Of a stretch of DNA of 64,000 bases, positions 33,076 to 42,354 are shown piece by piece; positions within the stretch are counted from its first letter, which is position 1; every line of letters starts with the position of its first letter. The notes beneath the pieces were generated by a model. That model was not told where the DNA came from. It saw only the letters and a list, made by a program, of their open reading frames with translations, and ran no database searches. The stretch covers positions 1-64,000 of the forward strand of contig NZ_QTPO01000036.1 in NCBI RefSeq assembly GCF_003853645.1, given 5' to 3'. The translations under genes and the position numbers were made by a program. Origin of the DNA: Burkholderia sp. Bp9143. GTDB lineage: Bacteria; Pseudomonadota; Gammaproteobacteria; Burkholderiales; Burkholderiaceae.

Positions 33076-35952
33076 ATGAGTAACGCACCCATGTCCGAAT
33101 TCGAGCGGGCGAGAGTCGCGCTCGGCTATGTTCCGCCCGACGACCGCGACACGTGGCGTCAGGTGGGGATGGCGCTCAAGGCCGAGTTTGGCGAGGAGGG
33201 CTTCGCCCTCTGGAACGAATGGAGCCAAGGCGCGCAGAACTACAACGGCAAGGACGCGCGCGATGTGTGGAAGTCGTTCAAGGGCGGCAAGATCACCATC
33301 AACACGCTGTTTCACCTCGCCAAGCTCAGCGGCTTCGATCCGCGCGCGCATCGAGCCAAGCCCGTCGATCCAGTGGAGCGCGAGCGGCAGAAAGCCGAGC
33401 GTGCGGCCCGCGAGGCGGCCGAGCTGGCCGAACTGACCGAGAAACAGCAAACCGCGTCGGCGCTCGCTGAGTCGATCTGGTCGGCGGCCGAGCCTGCGCC
33501 GGCCGATCACCCGTATCTCGTTCGCAAGCGAATCTCGGTCGACGCGCTGCGCATCTATCGCGGCGGCTTGTGCATCGGCACGGCCGCATGCGACGGCGCA
33601 CTCGTCATCCCGGCGCGTGACGCGGACGGCAAGCTGTGGACGCTGGAATTTATCCTCACGGACGGCCAGAAGCGCTATCTGCCGAACGGCCGCAAGGCGG
33701 GCTGCTTCTCGTTGATCGGCGGCCCGCTATCTTCCGCGCCGTCCACGCTGCTGATTGGCGAGGGTTACGCCACGTGTGCGACGCTCGCGGCCGCGACGAG
33801 CTGTCCGGCCGCCGTCGCGTTCGACGCCGGCAACCTGCACGCGGTCGCGACGGCGCTGCGCGGCCAGTATCCGGACGCCCGCATTGTCGTGTGCGCCGAC
33901 GACGACCACACGACGAAGGGCAATCCGGGCGTGACGAAGGCCCGCGCGGCGGCCGAGGCCGTCGCCGGCATCTTGGCCGTGCCCGACTTCGGTCCGAACC
34001 GCCCGGCCGCCGGCACCGACTTCAACGACCTCGCTGCGCACGTCGGCCCGGATGCGGTGGTGGCCGCCGTGCGCGCTGCGCTCGCGCCGACCGGCTCGGC
34101 GGATGCCGGCAAGGGCAAGCCCGCTCCAGCCGCCGCGAAGCCCGCCAAGCGCCCGAAAACGGCTCGCGCGCAGGACGGCAAGTCGCGGTTCGTCGTCGAC
34201 GACAAGGGCGTGTGGTTTCACGGCTTCAACAATCAAGGCGATCCACTGCCCCCGCATTGGGTCAGCACGCGGATCGACGTGATCGCGGAGACCCGGAACG
34301 AGATGAACAGCGAGTGGGGCTACCTGCTCGAATTCACCGATCGCGACGGCATCCTGAAACGGTGGGCGGTGCCGGCCGGCCTCTTTGCCGGCGACGGCAC
34401 GGAGCTGCGCCGCATGCTGCTCGATATGGGCGTGAAGCTTGGCGTGACGCAGATCGCCCGCACGCAGATCGCGAACTATGTGCAGATGGCGCAGCCGGAC
34501 GAGCGCGTGCGCTGCGTGCCGCGCGTCGGCTGGCATCACGGCGCGTTTGTGCTGCCCGATCGCGTCATCGGCACCGGCAAAGAGGCGCTGATCTATCAGG
34601 CCGACACGCCGATCCAGAGCCAGTTCAAGGAGCGCGGGACGCTGGACGACTGGCAGCGCGAGGTCGCGGCCTACTGCGTCGGCAATAGCCGGCTGCTGTT
34701 CTGCGTCGCTACCGCCTTCGCTGGTCCGCTGCTGCACTTCTCCGGGCTCCAGTCGGGCGGTTTCCACTTGCTCGGCACGACGTCCAAGGGCAAGTCGACG
34801 GGCGGCGTCATCGCCGCGTCCGTGTTCGGCTCGCCGGACTACGTGCGGAGCTGGAAGGCGACCGACAACGCGCTCGAAGCCGTCGCCACCCAGCATAGCG
34901 ACGCGTTGCTGATCCTCGATGAAATCGGGCAGGTCGAGCCGCGTTTGGTCGGCGACGTGATCTACATGCTGGCGAACGAGTCGGGCAAGGCCCGCGCATC
35001 GCGTAGCGGCTCGGCAAAGCCGGTTCTCACGTGGCGGCTGCTGTTCCTGTCGAACGGCGAAAAGAGCGTGTCCGCGTTGATGGCCGAGGGCAACAAGCCG
35101 ATGAAAGGCGGGATCGAGGTGCGCTTGCCCGCGATCCCGGCCGAGGTCGGCGAAATGGGCGTCGTGGAGAAGCTGCACGGCTTCCCGACGCCGGCCGCGC
35201 TGATCGAGCATCTAGAGCGGCACGCAGGCATGCACTACGGCACGGCCGGCCCCGCGTTCATCGAGTGGGCGTCGTCGCAGGCCGGCGAGCTGGCCGAGCA
35301 TCTGCGCATGCGCGTCGATGAGCTGGTCGGGCAATGGGTGCCGGACGGCTCGCATTCGCAGGTCGCGCGCGTCGCCAAGCGGTTCTGCCTCGTCGCGGTG
35401 GCCGGCGAGCTGGCGACCGCGCACGGGCTAACGGGCTGGCCGCAGGGCGAAGCGGTCGAGGCAGCACGTCGCTGCTTCGAGGGCTGGCTCGAACTGCGCG
35501 GCGGCACCGGCAACTCGGACGAGGCCGAAGCCGTGCGGCAGGTACAGCATTTCCTCGCCGCACATGGCGACAACCGTTTCGTGTGGATGAACCGGGCGCA
35601 GGACGACCATCGGCCGAACGTGCCGCATCGAGCGGGCTTCAAGCAGCACGTGAAGCGCGACGAGCGGCGCACGCCCATCGCCTCCGATCGCGAGTATTAC
35701 GCCGAGTTTGGCGGCAAGATGAGCGCCGACGATGCCGAAAGCGTCGAGACGGAGTACCTGATCGAAGCGGCCGTGTTCCGCAAGGACGTGTGCGCCGGCT
35801 TCGATCACAAGATCGTCGCCAAGGCACTGATGAAGCGGGGCGTGCTGATGCCGCGTAGCGACGGCTATCCGTACCGGCAGGAATACATCCCCGGTCACGG
35901 CAAGTTCATGGTCTACCGTGTGCTGCCGTCCATCTTCACGCTCGAACTGTGA
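33076..35952 (+). CDS. Toprim/DUF927 primase-helicase, P4 alpha-like
   Basis: A protein of 958 residues. A PriCT-like start (EFERARVALGYVPPDDRDTWRQVGMALKAEFG ... LFHLAKLSGFDP) is followed by a Toprim core at about 200-330 (TLLIGEGYATCATLAAAT, VVCADDDHTTKGNPG). After a charged linker comes the DUF927 helicase at about 370-760, with Walker A LLGTTSKGKST, Walker B ALLILDEIGQVEP and sensor TWRLLFLSNGEKS; the C-terminal region is winged-helix-like. It would prime and unwind the element's DNA, and the TATCTCCAA iterons just downstream are candidate binding sites. A second in-frame ATG at 33091 is an alternative start. Confidence 0.88.
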   Translation: MSNAPMSEFERARVALGYVPPDDRDTWRQVGMALKAEFGEEGFALWNEWSQGAQNYNGKDARDVWKSFKGGKITINTLFHLAKLSGFDPRAHRAKPVDPVERERQKAERAAREAAELAELTEKQQTASALAESIWSAAEPAPADHPYLVRKRISVDALRIYRGGLCIGTAACDGALVIPARDADGKLWTLEFILTDGQKRYLPNGRKAGCFSLIGGPLSSAPSTLLIGEGYATCATLAAATSCPAAVAFDAGNLHAVATALRGQYPDARIVVCADDDHTTKGNPGVTKARAAAEAVAGILAVPDFGPNRPAAGTDFNDLAAHVGPDAVVAAVRAALAPTGSADAGKGKPAPAAAKPAKRPKTARAQDGKSRFVVDDKGVWFHGFNNQGDPLPPHWVSTRIDVIAETRNEMNSEWGYLLEFTDRDGILKRWAVPAGLFAGDGTELRRMLLDMGVKLGVTQIARTQIANYVQMAQPDERVRCVPRVGWHHGAFVLPDRVIGTGKEALIYQADTPIQSQFKERGTLDDWQREVAAYCVGNSRLLFCVATAFAGPLLHFSGLQSGGFHLLGTTSKGKSTGGVIAASVFGSPDYVRSWKATDNALEAVATQHSDALLILDEIGQVEPRLVGDVIYMLANESGKARASRSGSAKPVLTWRLLFLSNGEKSVSALMAEGNKPMKGGIEVRLPAIPAEVGEMGVVEKLHGFPTPAALIEHLERHAGMHYGTAGPAFIEWASSQAGELAEHLRMRVDELVGQWVPDGSHSQVARVAKRFCLVAVAGELATAHGLTGWPQGEAVEAARRCFEGWLELRGGTGNSDEAEAVRQVQHFLAAHGDNRFVWMNRAQDDHRPNVPHRAGFKQHVKRDERRTPIASDREYYAEFGGKMSADDAESVETEYLIEAAVFRKDVCAGFDHKIVAKALMKRGVLMPRSDGYPYRQEYIPGHGKFMVYRVLPSIFTLEL

Positions 35953-36020
35953 AAGACGCCGCCGCCGTCCGGGAGGGCGGTGGCGGGCATTCCTTTGCGC
36001 GGCATTTTTGGCCCGTGCGT

Positions 36021-36033
36021 CAAAGTTACTTTG
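36021..36033. repeat. Palindromic site CAAAGTNACTTTG, copy 4
   Basis: CAAAGTTACTTTG, a perfect palindrome around one base, followed by AGCGATA. It lies 69 bases after the primase-helicase stop. Confidence 0.55.
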
Positions 36034-36108
36034 AGCGATACGCTCCAGACGGAACCGGGCGGGCGGCTGCCGCGAATCTTGCCGCTATCGTAACAATCCA
36101 GCCCGGTT

Positions 36109-36211
36109 TATCTCCAGTATCTCCAGCGTTCTCCAAATCGTTTGGAGACACGCGAATCCTTACCCCATAAGGCTTTGCGGCCGATTCAGGCGTTTATCTC
36201 CAAATCTCCAA
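36109..36211. repeat. Right iteron cluster, six TATCTCCAA-like nonamers
   Basis: Two exact tandem TATCTCCAG (36109-36117, 36118-36126), GTTCTCCAA (36128-36136), an inverted copy TTGGAGACA (about 36142-36150), TATCTCCAA (36195-36203) and AATCTCCAA (36203-36211). Same repeat family as 18087-18202. Position after an alpha-like gene fits an origin of P4 type. Confidence 0.65.
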
Positions 36212-36570
36212 CGCGTTGTGCAGTGAGCGGACAGGCGTCGAGCTTCTGCGTCGACCGCGACGCCAGACGGGGCGCGGCTTTCCGGGATTTGACGGGTGTC
36301 GGAGACGTGTTTTTGAGGGGGGTGTCCGCGATGCGCCCCGATCGGGCATTGTTGCGCCGGCCGCAAGTGTCCGGGTGGCCGGAAAGCGGGGGACCCTGCG
36401 TCTAGGGCAAAGACGCGGGGGCTCACACCCGCGTGTTTTCTCTACTGACGGCAAACATAGGGGGGGCACATAATAAGGGGCCAAATCATCAGCTTACCCT
36501 ATGCCTAGGCCGTGTCCGTTTTGCTGGTGGGGGACGCATGGAAGGGGGTCATACTCGCAGCGGCACGGAT

Positions 36571-37788
36571 CTATCCTGCCGCCGCGATCGGGATAATCTG
36601 CGCCCCGCTCTGCTTGTCGAGATAGTCCGCCCACCACTGCATCATTCGATGGCGCTCAGACAGATATTCGGCATGGTTGTATGCCGCCCGCACCCCGTCC
36701 TGCTCCGAGTGGGCGAGCTGGCGCTCGATCCAGTCGGAATTGAATCCCTTCTCGTTCAAGATCGTTGAAGCGAGACCACGGAACCCGTGCCCGGTCATAC
36801 GGCTGCGATAGCCCATCCGGTATAGAGCGTACAGAATCGTGTTCTCGCTCATCTGCTGCAACGGTCTGCGGCTGTTCGGGAACAGCCAGCGACGGTGGCC
36901 CGTCAGCGCGCGCAACTCGGAAAGCAGCGCGATCGTCTGCTCGGCGAGCGGCACGATATGCACGCGGCGCATCTTCATCTTCTCGGCCGGAATTCGCCAC
37001 TCTCGGCGCTCCACATCGACCTCCGTCCACTCGGCCTGCCGCAGCTCGATAGTGCGAACGAACGTTAATGCCAGGAATCGCAGAGCGAGCCGAGTCTCGG
37101 GCTCACCCTCATAAGTAGCGATCGAGCGAAGCAACTCCGGCAGCTCGTTTTCGCCGACTCGCGCCATATGCTTGACGGGCACCGCCTTCAATGCGCCTCG
37201 CAGATCCGGCGACGGATCTCGCTCGGCACGGCTCGTCGCCACGGCATAACGAAACACTTGGCCGCATGTCTGCAACGTCTTGCGCGCCGTCTCGAACGCC
37301 TCTCGACCTTCGATTCGTCGAATGACCGCGAGCAAATCCGGTGCGCCGATCGAAGAAATCGGACGCCGGCCGATCAGGGGAAACACCTCGCGATCGAGCT
37401 GTTTCTTGACTCGGTTCGCGTGCGAAGCGCTCCATGTTGCTTGCTGCGCCTCGTACCACTCCAGCGCGACGGCCTCGAAGGTGTTCTGTGCGGCAATGGC
37501 GCGAGTCTGCTTCTCGACGTCACGCTCGAACGCAGGGTTCTTCCCTTCCGCTAACAGCCGCTTCGCTTCGTCACGCCTCGACCGAGCATCAGCGAGCGAC
37601 GTCGCGGGATAGTCGCCGAACGTCAGCAGGTTTTCTTTGCCATTGAACCGGTATTTGAGCCGCCATTTCTTCGAACCGCTGGAGCGCAGATCAAGATACA
37701 GGCCGCCGCCGTCGAAGAGTTTGTTTCCCCCGGCCTCATCGAATCTAGCGTTGCGGCACTTGGCGTCGGTAAGAGGTTTGGTTTTCAT
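36571..37788 (-). CDS. int: P4-type tyrosine integrase
   Basis: A 405-residue protein from ATG at 37788 (MKTKPLTDAKCRNARFDEAG, the DUF4102 arm-binding domain). The catalytic domain shows FVRTIELRQAEW (first Arg), MTGHGFRGLASTILNE (H-x-x-R), QLAHSEQDGVRAAYNHAEYLSERHRMMQWWADYL (His and nucleophile Tyr). An ATG further upstream (37809) overlaps an arm-type repeat and is less likely. It lies with its start toward the tRNA 3' end, 172 bases from attR, the standard layout for islands of this class. Confidence 0.95.
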   Translation of the reverse strand: MKTKPLTDAKCRNARFDEAGGNKLFDGGGLYLDLRSSGSKKWRLKYRFNGKENLLTFGDYPATSLADARSRRDEAKRLLAEGKNPAFERDVEKQTRAIAAQNTFEAVALEWYEAQQATWSASHANRVKKQLDREVFPLIGRRPISSIGAPDLLAVIRRIEGREAFETARKTLQTCGQVFRYAVATSRAERDPSPDLRGALKAVPVKHMARVGENELPELLRSIATYEGEPETRLALRFLALTFVRTIELRQAEWTEVDVERREWRIPAEKMKMRRVHIVPLAEQTIALLSELRALTGHRRWLFPNSRRPLQQMSENTILYALYRMGYRSRMTGHGFRGLASTILNEKGFNSDWIERQLAHSEQDGVRAAYNHAEYLSERHRMMQWWADYLDKQSGAQIIPIAAAG

Positions 37789-37808
37789 TGTTCGTCGGGG
37801 GTACGGCA

Positions 37809-37851
37809 TACCCCCAAATCCCGGAAGTCATACCCCGAATCTTACCCCCAA
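37809..37851. repeat. Arm-type repeats near attR (TACCCCCAA)
   Basis: TACCCCCAA at 37809-37817 and 37843-37851 and a one-base variant TACCCCGAA at 37831-37839, followed by a partial inverted copy (TTTTGGGG). They lie between int and attR, and match the pair at 17983-18002. Confidence 0.6.
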
Positions 37852-37894
37852 ATTTTGGGGATGCCCCGGCCTCTCACGGGACGTCCTGAAACAA

Positions 37895-37930
37895 AAAACC
37901 CGCGTCAGCGCTAGGCTGGACGCGGGTTTT
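37895..37930 (-). terminator. Terminator supplied by the island for the tRNA-Thr transcript
   Basis: On the minus strand AAAACCCGCGTC and GACGCGGGTTTT form a 12-bp stem with a 12-base loop, followed by further T. It starts 33 bases after the tRNA end. The original terminator is probably the hairpin left of attL, so the island replaced it. Confidence 0.75.
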
Positions 37931-37962
37931 GGGACTTCCGGGTACTACTTGAAACTAGTGTT

Positions 37963-38038
<76 letters not shown>

Positions 38039-38057
38039 GTAAGCGCGAGATTCTACC

Positions 38058-38579
38058 TCATTTCACGATCTTGAGGCGAGGTCTGCTGCCACCTTTCGAG
38101 CCATCTCCGTCGGTTTTCGGCGGTTCGTCGGCGCCTTCGGACGGTTCTTCATTCGCACCGTGATCAGCGACCGGCGTCAACACGGCAGGCGATTCATCAC
38201 GCTGCGTATCATCGCCCTGCTCGGCCTCGTCTTCGAACGCACCCGAATCCGCGCCCTCACCCGCCACCGCATCGACCTGGAACGCCATCCCCTGCCCGTT
38301 CTCCCGCGCGTAGATCGCGAGCACGTTGGCCACCGGAATCTCGATCTTGTGCGCCTTCCCGGAGAACCGGGCGGTGAACTCGATCCACTCGTTACCCATC
38401 TGCAGCTGGCTCGTCGCCTCGAAGCTGATGTTGAGCACGATCTCGCCGTCACGCACGAACTGACGCGGCACGCGCGTCGAGTTGTCGACCCTCACCGCGA
38501 TATGCGGCGTGTAACCGTTATCGGTGCACCACTCGTACAGCGCGCGCAGCAGATAAGGCTTCGTTGAAATCTCTTGCAT
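38058..38579 (-). CDS. sspB: ClpXP protease specificity-enhancing factor SspB
   Basis: A 173-residue protein from MQEISTKPYLLRALYEWCTD. The ssrA-tag binding domain is visible (GYTPHIAVRVDNSTRVPRQFVRDGEIVLNIS, QMGNEWIEFTARFSGKAHKIEIPVANVLAIYARENGQGM). An acidic linker and the ClpX-docking tail RPRLKIVK follow. It delivers ssrA-tagged proteins to ClpXP. It lies 71 bases after sspA, as in other beta- and gammaproteobacteria. Confidence 0.95.
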   Translation of the reverse strand: MQEISTKPYLLRALYEWCTDNGYTPHIAVRVDNSTRVPRQFVRDGEIVLNISFEATSQLQMGNEWIEFTARFSGKAHKIEIPVANVLAIYARENGQGMAFQVDAVAGEGADSGAFEDEAEQGDDTQRDESPAVLTPVADHGANEEPSEGADEPPKTDGDGSKGGSRPRLKIVK

Positions 38580-38650
38580 CACAATCCTCGAACCCGGAGT
38601 GGGCACGCGGCACGCCGCGCCGCCCACTCCGTCTTGCCTTCATTGCATCA

Positions 38651-39262
38651 TCAACGACGCATGACCTTTTCGGACGGCGTCAGTGCTTCGATGTAGGCCG
38701 GACGGCTGAAGATCCGCTCGGCATACTTCATCAGCGGCGCGGCGTTCTTCGACAGTTCGATGCCGTAGTGATCCAGACGCCACAGCAGCGGCGCGATCGC
38801 GACGTCGAGCATCGAGAACTCCTCGCCGAGCATGTACTTGTTCTTCACGAAGATCGGCGCGAGCTGCGTCAGGCGATCGCGGATCGCGAGGCGTGCCTTC
38901 TCGTGGTTCTTCTCCGCTGCCTTGCCCTTCTCGTTCTCGAGCGTGCTGACGTGAACGAACAGCTCCTTCTCGAAGTTGAGCAGGAACAGGCGTGCACGTG
39001 CGCGCTGCACCGGGTCGGCCGGCATCAGTTGCGGGTGCGGGAAGCGCTCGTCGATGTATTCGTTGATGATGTTCGATTCGTACAGAATCAGGTCGCGCTC
39101 GACCAGAATCGGCACCTGACCGTACGGGTTCATCACCGAGATGTCTTCCGGCTTGTTGAACAGGTCGACGTCACGGATCTCGAAATCCATGCCCTTCTCG
39201 AACAGCACCAGCCGGCAACGCTGGGAGAACGGGCAAGTTGTGCCGGAATACAGAACCATCAT
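38651..39262 (-). CDS. sspA: Stringent starvation protein A
   Basis: A 203-residue GST-fold protein: MMVLYSGTTCPFSQRCRLVLFEKG, DLFNKPEDISVMNPYGQVPILVERDLILYESNIINEYIDERFPHP, then the helical C-domain. It binds RNA polymerase and modulates sigma70 transcription in stationary phase. Usual length; the CPFS motif replaces the GST active site, as is normal for SspA. It is upstream of sspB on the same strand. Confidence 0.95.
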   Translation of the reverse strand: MMVLYSGTTCPFSQRCRLVLFEKGMDFEIRDVDLFNKPEDISVMNPYGQVPILVERDLILYESNIINEYIDERFPHPQLMPADPVQRARARLFLLNFEKELFVHVSTLENEKGKAAEKNHEKARLAIRDRLTQLAPIFVKNKYMLGEEFSMLDVAIAPLLWRLDHYGIELSKNAAPLMKYAERIFSRPAYIEALTPSEKVMRR

Positions 39263-39356
39263 ATTTGCGTTTCCTCAAAAAAGCCGAGGGCCGGCACGCG
39301 GCGCAACCCCTTTTACGGGTTCCGCCTTGCGCCGGCCCCACGCCGGTCAGGCGTGT

Positions 39357-40115
39357 TTACTTGATATCTTTCCAGTACGCGGCATTGAGCCGCCAGGACA
39401 GGAAAGTCAGGACGCCGAGAAAGACCAGCACCCACACGCCGAGGCGTTTGCGGGTCTGCTGGGCCGGCTCGGACATCCATGTCATATAGGCCACCAGGTC
39501 GGCCACCGCAGCATCATAGTCGGGCGACGACAACGTCCCCGGCGTGACCTGCTGGAAGCCGACGAGCGTGTGGACCTTCTCGCCCGTCTCCTCGTCCGTC
39601 TTGTCTTCGAATTTGGCAGTGCGCTGCCCCTGCAGTTGCCACAATACATGGGGCATGCCGACGTTCTCGAACACCGCGTTGTTCCAGCCGCTCGGCCGCG
39701 CATCGTCGCGGTAGAAACTCCGCAGATACGTGTACAGCCAGTCGCGGCCGCGCGCCCGCTCCTCGACCGACAGGTCGGGCGGCGAGGTGCCGAGCCAGTT
39801 CTTCGCGTCGTCGGGCCGCATCGCGACGGACATCGTGCTCCCGACCTTGTCGGTCGTGAACAGGAGATTCGTTTCGATCTCCTTCTGGGATATGCCCAGA
39901 TCCGTCAGACGGTTGTAGCGCATCAGGTTCGCGCTGTGGCAGTTCAGGCAATAGTTTACAAACAATTGCGCGCCGTGCTGAAGCGAAACGAGATTTTCCG
40001 TGTTATCGGGCGCCCGGTCGAGCGGAAAATTACCTTCCGCGCGCACGGCCGGCGCCGTCAGCAGCGCCACGGCCGTCGCCCCGATCAGTGCGAGTGTCGA
40101 AAGCAGTTTCTTCAT
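39357..40115 (-). CDS. petC: Cytochrome c1 of the bc1 complex
   Basis: A 252-residue protein. Signal peptide MKKLLSTLALIGATAVALLTAPAVRA, heme c motif NYCLNCHSANLMRYN, C-terminal membrane anchor (RLGVWVLVFLGVLTFLSWRLNAAYWKDIK). Accepts electrons from the Rieske protein and passes them to soluble cytochrome c at the periplasmic face. Last gene of petABC. Confidence 0.95.
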   Translation of the reverse strand: MKKLLSTLALIGATAVALLTAPAVRAEGNFPLDRAPDNTENLVSLQHGAQLFVNYCLNCHSANLMRYNRLTDLGISQKEIETNLLFTTDKVGSTMSVAMRPDDAKNWLGTSPPDLSVEERARGRDWLYTYLRSFYRDDARPSGWNNAVFENVGMPHVLWQLQGQRTAKFEDKTDEETGEKVHTLVGFQQVTPGTLSSPDYDAAVADLVAYMTWMSEPAQQTRKRLGVWVLVFLGVLTFLSWRLNAAYWKDIK

Positions 40116-40136
40116 GTCGTTCTCTCCTCGCTCACG

Positions 40137-41516
40137 TTAATGGGGCTTGAAGCGCACCCGTTCCGGCGGTTGCTTGAACGTGCCAAGCGGCGTCCAGAAG
40201 GGCATGCCGAGGAAGAACGCGAAGTAGATCAGCGCGCAGCCCTGCGCAATCAGCGTCGCGACCGGCGATGGCGGCCGTGTGCCGAGGAACGCGAGGATCA
40301 GGAACGCCGCGACGAAGATCCCAAGGAACACCTTGTGGAACAGCGGCCGGTAGCGGATCGACTTCACCGGGCTGCGGTCGAGCCATGGGAGGAAGAACAG
40401 CGTGATCACCGCCGAGCCCATCACGACGACGCCCCAGAACTTCGATTCCGTCACGAACATGAACACGACGATCGCCGCGGCCAGCACCGGCAGGCCGAGC
40501 TTCCACTTGCCGCGCGCGCGGATCAGCGCGAGTACGCCGAGCAGCGCGATCACGATCATCAGCACGATCTTGAACGGGTCAGTGGTCGCGCGCAGCATCG
40601 CGTAGAACGCGGTGAAGTACCAGACCGGCGCGATCTCCGGCGGCGTCTGCAGCGGGTTCGCCGGGACGAAGTTGTTCGACTCGAGGAAGTAACCACCCAT
40701 CTCCGGCGTGAAAAACACGATCAGCGCGAACACCATCAGGAACACGCAGACGCCGAAGAAATCGTGCACCGAGTAGTACGGATGGAACGGGATGCCGTCG
40801 AGCGGAATGCCGTTCGCGTCCTTCTTCGCCTTGATCTCGATGCCGTCCGGGTTATTCGACCCCACTTCGTGCAGCGCGACGATGTGCGCGATCACGAGGC
40901 CGATCAGCACGAGCGGAATCGCGATCACGTGGAACGCGAAGAAGCGGTTCAGCGTGACGTCGGACACGACATAGTCGCCACGGATCCACAACGACAGGTC
41001 CGGGCCGACGAACGGGATCGCCGAGAACAGGTTCACGATCACCTGCGCACCCCAGAACGACATCTGGCCCCACGGCAGCAGGTAGCCGAAGAACGCTTCG
41101 GCCATCAGGCACAGGAAGATCGCACAACCGAAAATCCACACGAGCTCGCGCGGCTTGCGATACGACCCGTACATCAGCCCGCGGAACATGTGCAGGTACA
41201 CGACGACGAAGAACATCGATGCACCGGTCGAGTGCATGTAGCGGATCAGCCAGCCCCACGGCACCTCGCGCATGATGTACTCGACCGACGCGAACGCGAG
41301 CACCGAGTCGGGCTTGTAGTTCATCGTCAGGAAGATGCCCGTGACGATCTGGTTGACGAGCACCAGCAGCGCAAGGGAGCCGAAGAAGTACCAGAAGTTG
41401 AAGTTCTTCGGCGCGTAGTACTCGGAAAGGTGATTCTTCCAGGTGGACGTGAGCGGGAAGCGCTGGTCGATCCAGCCGGTGAGACCTGTCGTGGAGACTT
41501 CCTTGTTATCGGCCAT
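40137..41516 (-). CDS. petB: Cytochrome b of the bc1 complex
   Basis: A 459-residue protein from MADNKEVSTTGLTGWIDQRF. Multi-spanning; WLIRYMHSTGASMFFVVVYLHMFRGL and RFFAFHVIAIPLVLIGLVIAHIVALHEVGSNNP carry the heme-ligand histidines; PEWYF-type motif reads APVWYFTAFYAMLR. Binds both b hemes and the quinone sites. Its start codon shares one base with the petA stop (TGATG). Confidence 0.96.
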   Translation of the reverse strand: MADNKEVSTTGLTGWIDQRFPLTSTWKNHLSEYYAPKNFNFWYFFGSLALLVLVNQIVTGIFLTMNYKPDSVLAFASVEYIMREVPWGWLIRYMHSTGASMFFVVVYLHMFRGLMYGSYRKPRELVWIFGCAIFLCLMAEAFFGYLLPWGQMSFWGAQVIVNLFSAIPFVGPDLSLWIRGDYVVSDVTLNRFFAFHVIAIPLVLIGLVIAHIVALHEVGSNNPDGIEIKAKKDANGIPLDGIPFHPYYSVHDFFGVCVFLMVFALIVFFTPEMGGYFLESNNFVPANPLQTPPEIAPVWYFTAFYAMLRATTDPFKIVLMIVIALLGVLALIRARGKWKLGLPVLAAAIVVFMFVTESKFWGVVVMGSAVITLFFLPWLDRSPVKSIRYRPLFHKVFLGIFVAAFLILAFLGTRPPSPVATLIAQGCALIYFAFFLGMPFWTPLGTFKQPPERVRFKPH

Positions 41517-42136
41517 CACGCTTCTCCTTTCTCGTCCTTGCCGATCACGAGGGTCGTCGCCGACGTGAACATGTAGGGCGGGATGTCGAGATTCTGAGGC
41601 GCCGGCTTGTTCTTGAACACGCGGCCGGCGAGGTCGTAGGTCGAACCGTGGCACGGGCACAGGAAGCCGCCCGGCCAGTCGTCCGGCAGGTTCGGCTGCG
41701 GACCCGGCGTGAAGCGTTGGCTAGGCGTGCAGCCGAGGTGCGTACACACGGCCATCACGACGAGAATGTTCTTGCGATCAGCCCGCGCGCGATATTCGTT
41801 CGCGCAATACGCGGGCAACGGCATCGAATACGGGGATTTCGAGGTCGGATCGGCCACTTCCTTGTCGGCCTTGACCACATCGGCCAGCATCGAATCGGTG
41901 CGATTCAGGATCCAGACCGGCTTGCCGCGCCACGGCACGGTGACCATCTCGCCGGGCTTCAGGCCGCTGATGTCGATCTCGACCGGGGCCCCGGCCGCTT
42001 TCGCTTTCGCGGACGGCGCAAGCGACGCCGCGAAAGGTATGACGGTGGCTACGCCTCCCACGCCACCTGCTACGGATGTCGCAATCAGCCAGGTACGGCG
42101 GCCGCTGTCGACGCGTTTCTCTTCCTTGTCTCGCAT
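41516..42136 (-). CDS. petA: Rieske iron-sulfur subunit of the bc1 complex
   Basis: A 206-residue protein from MRDKEEKRVDSGRRTWLIATS; the Tat-like start and membrane segment (WLIATSVAGGVGGVATVIPFAASL) precede the cluster domain with CTHLGCTP and CPCHGSTYD. An upstream in-frame ATG (42214) gives an atypical extension. The Tat-type N-terminus links it to the tat genes nearby. First gene of petABC. Confidence 0.95.
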   Translation of the reverse strand: MRDKEEKRVDSGRRTWLIATSVAGGVGGVATVIPFAASLAPSAKAKAAGAPVEIDISGLKPGEMVTVPWRGKPVWILNRTDSMLADVVKADKEVADPTSKSPYSMPLPAYCANEYRARADRKNILVVMAVCTHLGCTPSQRFTPGPQPNLPDDWPGGFLCPCHGSTYDLAGRVFKNKPAPQNLDIPPYMFTSATTLVIGKDEKGEA

Positions 42137-42354
42137 CACACGCCCCACTTCTGAGTTGGATTTTCCGTCACGACTTTTCATTCCGCCGCTAGTTTGCGCG
42201 AATGGAGTCGCCATTTACAAGGCCCGGAGATGAAAATCCCTTCGAAGTAGTTGATAGTTAAGGGTTTTCCCCCACTATCGGAGTGATTAAATCATTTCAC
42301 TTTTAAGCACCCGCTACATTGTGAAATTTCGATGCGCCGCCGCAAATCCTTCGT

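Larger units (their letters stand above)
35953..36570. other. Non-coding region with iterons, candidate origin
   Basis: About 618 bases between the primase-helicase and the convergent integrase gene. It contains a CAAAGTTACTTTG palindrome (36021-36033), six TATCTCCAA iterons (36109-36211) and, to the right, a GC-rich stretch with G/C runs. ORFs here are not convincing. Confidence 0.6.

Noticed and set aside
41516-42214. Longer petA starting at 42214
   Set aside because: The extra N-terminal residues hide the normal basic, Tat-like N-terminus; the ATG at 42136 gives the usual length.
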